64,000 nucleotides of DNA, from positions 1,128,681 to 1,192,680 of the forward strand of contig NZ_CP021324.1 of the NCBI RefSeq assembly GCF_002156965.1, given 5' to 3'. Under the pieces are notes generated by a model. That model saw only the letters and a list, made by a program, of their open reading frames with translations. It had not been told where the DNA came from and did not search any database. The position numbers and the translations under genes are program-made. Origin of the DNA: Candidatus Nitrosomarinus catalina. Its GTDB lineage: Archaea; Thermoproteota; Nitrososphaeria; Nitrososphaerales; Nitrosopumilaceae. Within the stretch, counting starts at the first letter, position 1, and each line of letters opens with the position of its first letter. Shown in pieces: positions 61,904 through 64,000 of this stretch.

Positions 61904-62455
61904 TTATGCTTTGGATCCACACTTTGTGCAGAATTTTGAATTTGGTCTCAATTCAGCACCACATGAATTACATCCATTTCCAGGTTGTTGTTGTGGCGAA
62001 ATAGTTTGTCGTGGCATTAATGCTGGATCAGGTGAAGGTAAAGTTCCAACATCTCCAAATGCTTCTTGTGCAGATACAATTCCTGGCGGACTGCCACCAA
62101 CAGGATTTTGTGCTGTTCCAGATCTTGGTGGTTGACCCATTCCACCTGCCATCATTCCAGGTTGACCCATTCCTGGCATCAACCCAGGGGATTGTGTGTT
62201 ACCAGAATTGGAACCTTGAGATTTTTTTAATTCAAATATCACTTTGATTGCTAAAAATTCTAATGCAGAATATGCAACTGTATAATCACCTAACTTTTGA
62301 AAAAATTCTTTGTCGCTGATTTGACCTTTTTTGTACATATTGTTAGTGTCTAAAAATGATTCATAGTATCCTTGAGATTCATCAAACAAACTTTGTAGTT
62401 TATCAAAAAGCATTCCAAGTGTATCTACTTCACCAAATGACATATTCAGACTCAA
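61904..62455 (-). CDS. Helical protein with Pro/Gly/Met linker and C-terminal zinc ribbon, unknown
   Basis: This 183-residue protein has a helical N-terminal domain of about 80 residues. A disordered linker rich in Pro, Gly, Met and Gln (PGMGQPGMMAGGMGQPP) follows, and then a ribbon with CNSCG and FCTKCGSK. I do not recognise the N-terminal domain. It converges with the 119-residue ribbon protein and is upstream of thioredoxin on the same strand. Confidence 0.78.
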   Translation of the reverse strand: MSLNMSFGEVDTLGMLFDKLQSLFDESQGYYESFLDTNNMYKKGQISDKEFFQKLGDYTVAYSALEFLAIKVIFELKKSQGSNSGNTQSPGLMPGMGQPGMMAGGMGQPPRSGTAQNPVGGSPPGIVSAQEAFGDVGTLPSPDPALMPRQTISPQQQPGNGCNSCGAELRPNSKFCTKCGSKA

Positions 62456-62514
62456 TTTTTGTAATATTAATTACTTTAGGATGAAAAAATAAGAAAAAAC
62501 GTATTTTTAGTAAT

Positions 62515-62841
62515 TTATGCTAGTGCTCTATCAATCATACTTTGGTATGATTCTTTAGAAGCAGCACCAACTTGTTGGCTAACTATTTCACCTTTGTTAA
62601 GGAGGATTAAGGTTGGAATACTAAAGACGTTGTATTTTGAAGCTAATTCATTGGCCTCATCAACATTAACCTTGACAAATTTTACTTTGCCGTCATAGTC
62701 ATTTGCTAGTTCTTCAACTACTGGACCTACCATTCTACATGGACCACACCATTCGGCCCAAAAGTCTACAAATACAGGAACGTCAGAATTAATGACATCT
62801 ACTTCCCATGACTTTGTATCTGAAATTTGAGTAATTCCCAT
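62515..62841 (-). CDS. Thioredoxin
   Basis: This is a classic 108-residue thioredoxin with the active site WAEWCGPCRMVGPVVEEL near residue 33, cis-proline loop VFSIPTLILLNKG and the helix after it. It probably serves peroxiredoxin and other thiol systems. It stands alone, with short AT-rich gaps on either side. Confidence 0.95.
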   Translation of the reverse strand: MGITQISDTKSWEVDVINSDVPVFVDFWAEWCGPCRMVGPVVEELANDYDGKVKFVKVNVDEANELASKYNVFSIPTLILLNKGEIVSQQVGAASKESYQSMIDRALA

Positions 62842-62957
62842 TATAATTGTGATTTAATTATCACACCTAAAAACGTTCACCAAATTTCAATATGTTATTT
62901 TTTAATCTTGGACTAAATTTCATATATACTTAAATGACGTTTTGATAAAAATGAGTT

Positions 62958-63722
62958 ATGAGTTCAGAACTTAGATTGAAAAAATTGAGAGGTTCTGGAG
63001 GCTACGTTATGGCCACAGTTACAGATGAACAACAAATGAAAGGAAATTTAGGAGGTCCAGATTTATTTTTAGCACCAATTGGCAGATTAGATGGAGACAA
63101 AATTACTAAACATTTTTGCAATACATGTGAAAAAGAATTTGAAGGTCCACCAAAAATAGAATTTGAAAATCCAAATGAAGAAGTTGCAGAAAATTTAGTT
63201 TTAGCAGAAAGAGGTCAGTATATTTGTAATTCATGTAATGCTTCAATTGCAGAATATAGAGAATTCAAAAAACCAAATGAAGAAGGAGAAGTTGGAAGTG
63301 CAAAGCCATTAGATCCAAATGCAACAACACCTACAGTAGAAACAACAACACCTACAGTAGAAACAACAACACCTACAGTAGAAACAACAACACCTACAGT
63401 AGAAACAACACAGCCAAGTTCTTCAGCTTCAGTCAGTTCAATTGAAGGAAGAAATGTCATAGATGAAAATGCAAATAAAATTGGTACTGCAAAACAGGTC
63501 GGTATTGATGCCAATACACAATCAATGGTCTTAGTAATTACTAAAAATGATGGAACAGAAGGAAGCATTCCTTGGACTTCAATTAAAAAAGTTGGAGAAG
63601 TAGTATTACTAGGAAAACCAGAAGAAGCTGCTGCAGCTCAACCAGGAAAATGTTCTGAATGTGGATTTATCAATAAAGATGGCTCTAAATTCTGTGAAGA
63701 ATGTGGAACAAAAATCCAATAA
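62958..63722 (+). CDS. PRC-barrel-like protein with TPTVETT repeats and two zinc knuckle regions
   Basis: The N-terminal 90 residues include CNTCEKEFEGPP and YICNSCNASI, a possible zinc site. Four perfect TPTVETT repeats (about 124-151) form a Thr/Pro linker. Then comes a beta domain of the PRC-barrel type (EGRNVIDENANKIGTAKQVG near 166). A C-terminal ribbon has CSECGFINKDGSKFCEECG. It is 254 residues, with an ATG start after a TATA-like CATATATACTT at 62921-62931. Function is unknown; PRC barrels bind RNA or photosystem proteins in other organisms. Confidence 0.78.
   Translation: MSSELRLKKLRGSGGYVMATVTDEQQMKGNLGGPDLFLAPIGRLDGDKITKHFCNTCEKEFEGPPKIEFENPNEEVAENLVLAERGQYICNSCNASIAEYREFKKPNEEGEVGSAKPLDPNATTPTVETTTPTVETTTPTVETTTPTVETTQPSSSASVSSIEGRNVIDENANKIGTAKQVGIDANTQSMVLVITKNDGTEGSIPWTSIKKVGEVVLLGKPEEAAAAQPGKCSECGFINKDGSKFCEECGTKIQ
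63327..63410 (+). repeat. Four tandem 21-base repeats encoding TPTVETT
   Basis: Four copies of the 21-base unit ACACCTACAGTAGAAACAACA run in frame; the last copy is identical up to its end. This suggests slippage, so the copy number may vary. Confidence 0.9.
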
Positions 63723-63761
63723 TTAACAAATTTAATGAATATCACTAAGGAAATAATGTAA

Positions 63762-64000
63762 TTGGCTAAAAGATCTATCTCAAAGGGTGTTATCAAAGAC
63801 ATTGCAATTGTTGCAATAGCAGTTATAGTAATTTGGATTGGATTACAAGCCGCATTTGGAACACAAAATCCATTTTATGTTGTTGCTAGTGGAAGTATGA
63901 TTCCAGCATTGGAAGTTTATGACATAATAGTTATTCAAGGTCATGAACCATTTGAAGAAGTTCAAGTAGGAGACATAATTGTATTTGATAGACCTTCAGA
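63762..64000 (+). CDS. Type I signal peptidase, archaeal type (partial)
   Basis: The open frame begins with a TTG (an in-frame stop lies just upstream) and runs off the right edge. Visible are a basic N-terminus (KRSISKGVIKD), a hydrophobic anchor helix, the catalytic serine in VASGSMIPALEV and the start of the next motif (QVGDIIVFDRPS). This is the S26B family that removes signal peptides at the membrane. The lysine/histidine of the second catalytic site lies outside the window. Confidence 0.9.
   Translation, partial: MAKRSISKGVIKDIAIVAIAVIVIWIGLQAAFGTQNPFYVVASGSMIPALEVYDIIVIQGHEPFEEVQVGDIIVFDRPS

Overview
The window is chromosomal DNA of an AT-rich archaeon, most likely an ammonia-oxidising member of Nitrososphaerota (Thaumarchaeota; Nitrosopumilus-like). 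The evidence is the combination of archaeal information-processing genes (MCM, GINS, Hel308, RFC large and small subunits, Alba, aIF5B, aIF6, LSm, L7Ae/S28e/L24e/L37e), a complex I operon without the NADH-oxidising subunits, a biotin-dependent acyl-CoA carboxylase and four-subunit succinate dehydrogenase as used by the 3-hydroxypropionate/4-hydroxybutyrate cycle, paired zinc-type ferredoxins and CFI-box surface proteins. Genes are dense, many start with TTG, and TATA-like boxes lie about 25-30 bases before many start codons, as expected for leaderless mRNAs. Nothing points to a mobile element, prophage, plasmid or CRISPR locus.

Layout. 1-1110: edge of a reverse-strand gene, tRNA-Glu and a polyprenyl diphosphate synthase. 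1100-11490: the reverse-strand complex I operon nuoABCDHIJKMLN. 11592-15656: a peroxiredoxin, then the acyl-CoA carboxylase (carboxyltransferase, biotin carboxylase, biotin carrier). 15717-18312: an operon of an unknown protein, RFC large subunit and a Cys-rich protein. 18393-22163: an IMPase-family phosphatase, an FNR-like flavoprotein, a DUF1059 protein, and a two-gene unit of a coiled-coil protein with a glutamyl-tRNA-reductase-like protein that lacks the catalytic cysteine. 22275-27640: tRNA-Asp, tRNA-Lys, argH, a MIP18 protein and sdhACDB. 27736-31159: a PadR regulator with its own palindrome, an isocitrate-lyase-superfamily enzyme, Alba, a HEAT-repeat protein, tRNA-Ala and a second FNR-like flavoprotein. 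31212-34449: a nucleotidyltransferase, a branched-chain aminotransferase, a Gfo/Idh oxidoreductase, a Trm112-like protein and a hexapeptide acyltransferase. 34446-40383: a replication operon GINS-MCM-Hel308 that runs on into a WecA/AglH-type glycosyl-phosphate transferase. 40575-44898: rfcS, tRNA-Ser, two zinc-type ferredoxins, aIF6 and hisS. 45120-50836: DUF72, DedA, a GT2-GtrA fusion, a zinc dehydrogenase, archease and a repeat-bearing surface protein. 51065-57600: thioredoxin, the L7Ae-S28e-L24e-NDK-aIF5B operon, a phosphohexomutase, tRNA-Leu, a PurU-like formyl hydrolase/transferase and a creatininase-family hydrolase. 57657-61099: LSm, L37e, an unknown coiled-coil protein, rpiA and pyrC. 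61171-64000: small proteins with zinc-ribbon tails, tRNA-Ala, thioredoxin and the start of a signal peptidase.

How it fits together. Much of the window is the central energy and carbon machinery of a chemolithoautotroph: a quinone-linked complex I that must be fed by something other than NADH, succinate dehydrogenase, acyl-CoA carboxylase, two ferredoxins and two FNR-like flavoproteins. The rest is replication, translation and envelope glycosylation. No complete novel system is evident. The most unusual items are the catalytically degenerate GluTR-like protein with its coiled-coil partner, the diverged ferredoxin pair, a palindromic TATA box shared by argH and the MIP18 gene, a tandem palindrome over the padR start, the exact 138-base duplication in the surface protein, and three zinc-ribbon-tailed proteins of unknown function.
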